Positions 5,740 to 6,473 of a DNA stretch of 6,473 nt are shown piece after piece. A program made the translations under genes and the position numbers. Within the stretch, counting starts at the first letter, position 1; each line of letters opens with the position of its first letter. Source of the stretch: Planctomycetota bacterium (GTDB lineage Bacteria > Planctomycetota > Phycisphaerae > Phycisphaerales > SM1A02); the NCBI GenBank assembly GCA_027295365.1, contig JAPULD010000434.1:1-6473 (forward strand). Reading direction: 5' to 3'. Below the pieces are notes generated by a model. That model was not told the origin of the DNA. It was given only the letters and a program-made list of their open reading frames with translations, and made no database searches.

Positions 5740-6473
5740 ATGCACGATGAAGGACAGACATCGAGGCTGGAGGCCTTGTTCGACCAGGCGATCGAACTTC
5801 CTTCGGATCAGCGAAGAAGCTTTCTCACCGAGAAGTGTGGGGACGATCTCGAGTTGTTGCGACAACTCGAAGCCCTGCTCAGCCACGTCCAGGAGGTCCC
5901 GGGTGATTTTCTCGAGGCCCCGCTGCCGTTGCCCCCGATGCACGATGCCACCTCCACGATCGAGTCGGGTCAGGTCATCGGCAACCACTTCAGGCTGTTG
6001 CGCCGCTTGGGCGAGGGCGGCATGGGCATCGTGTTCCTGGCCGAGCAGGACAGCCCTCGACGCCAAGTCGCGCTGAAGGTCATCCGCCCCGGGATCATTT
6101 CCAGACAATCACTGCGCCGTTTCGAATTCGAGCACGAGACGCTGGGGCGACTGCACCATCCCGGCATCGCGCAAATCTACGAAGCCGGCCTCCATGCATC
6201 GAATGACGACCCGGAGTCCACGACATCCCAGCCATACTTCGCCATGGAATACGTGCTCGGACCTTCGTTGTTGGACTACGTCCAGGAAAATCAACTCACG
6301 ATCAAGGCGAAACTCCGACTCTTCGTGAAGATCTGCCGGGCCGTGCAACACGCGCACCAGCATGGCGTGATCCACCGAGATCTCAAGCCGGGCAACATTC
6401 TCGTCGTCGACGAGGCGAGTGATCCTCCCGAAACGTCGTTCGACGATGTCGGCCAGCCGAAGATCCTGGATTT
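5740..6473 (+). CDS. Ser/Thr protein kinase, N-terminal part, cut by the window edge (kinase 2)
   Basis: The first 244 codons of a second PknB-type kinase; the frame is still open at the right edge. It matches kinase 1 from the first residue: the helical extension (1-58, RLEALFDQA and CGDDLELL), glycine loop LGEGGMGIV (90-98), Lys113 in VALK, likely helix-C Glu131, and HRDLKPGN (212-219). The window ends within the DFG motif (Asp244 present). Across the glycine-loop-to-lysine block (90-114) 24 of 25 residues equal those of kinase 1. Between HRDLKPGN and Asp244 it carries nine extra acidic/polar residues (around DEASDPPETSFDD). Whether it also has a membrane helix and TPR region cannot be seen. 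It lies 40 bp after the ECF gene, is likely co-transcribed, and is the best candidate to phosphorylate that sigma factor. Confidence 0.92.
   Translation, partial: MHDEGQTSRLEALFDQAIELPSDQRRSFLTEKCGDDLELLRQLEALLSHVQEVPGDFLEAPLPLPPMHDATSTIESGQVIGNHFRLLRRLGEGGMGIVFLAEQDSPRRQVALKVIRPGIISRQSLRRFEFEHETLGRLHHPGIAQIYEAGLHASNDDPESTTSQPYFAMEYVLGPSLLDYVQENQLTIKAKLRLFVKICRAVQHAHQHGVIHRDLKPGNILVVDEASDPPETSFDDVGQPKILD

Noticed and set aside
4987..6108. A 373-codon minus-strand open frame across the ECF gene and the start of kinase 2
   Set aside because: It spans two clear plus-strand genes and their ribosome-binding sites, and its translation is Arg/Pro-rich without any known motif.
1..6473. CRISPR array, tRNA/rRNA genes, insertion sequences or attachment sites
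   Set aside because: I saw no short direct-repeat/spacer pattern, no tRNA-like cloverleaf, no transposase motif and no terminal inverted repeats with target duplication.

Overview
The window looks like part of a planctomycete chromosome, most likely class Phycisphaerae. Three things support this: a secreted protein ending in a cysteine-bracketed, dockerin-like EF-hand pair of the kind common in that class; a PknB-type Ser/Thr kinase fused to a transmembrane helix and kinesin-light-chain-like TPRs; and a small ECF sigma factor of the Sigma70_ECF (TIGR02999-like) type placed directly before a second kinase. The DNA is GC-rich and long antisense open frames are common, so frames were chosen by protein content and ribosome-binding sites. 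The lineage call is an inference from protein style, not from a marker gene.

Layout. Positions 1-72 (minus) may hold the first 24 codons of a gene running off the left edge. Positions 142-2109 (minus) encode a 655-residue exported protein with a signal peptide, a C39/papain-like Cys-His-Asp domain, a probable beta-propeller-like region and a C-terminal dockerin-like pair. The divergent intergenic region (2110-2308) contains a 25-bp inverted repeat, a candidate promoter and a long leader for the kinase gene. Positions 2309-4984 (plus) encode an 891-residue membrane Ser/Thr kinase with ten 42-residue TPR units in exact phase. After a 127-bp gap with a small hairpin and a second copy of the candidate promoter come an ECF sigma factor (5112-5699) and, 40 bp later, the 5' part of a second, paralogous kinase (5740-6473, cut by the window edge).

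How the parts may work together. The two kinases share a helical N-terminal extension and a nearly identical glycine-loop region, so they are a local duplication around an ECF gene. In related systems such kinases phosphorylate and control the neighbouring ECF factor, and that is the simplest model here. The strongest new observation is that the regions upstream of kinase 1 and of the ECF gene share two blocks, CTTGTGC and GACAATGGAG, at exactly the same spacing. This suggests common transcriptional control of the kinase 1 gene and the ECF-kinase 2 unit. A functional link to the divergent secreted dockerin protein is possible only through the shared intergenic region and is not shown by the sequence.
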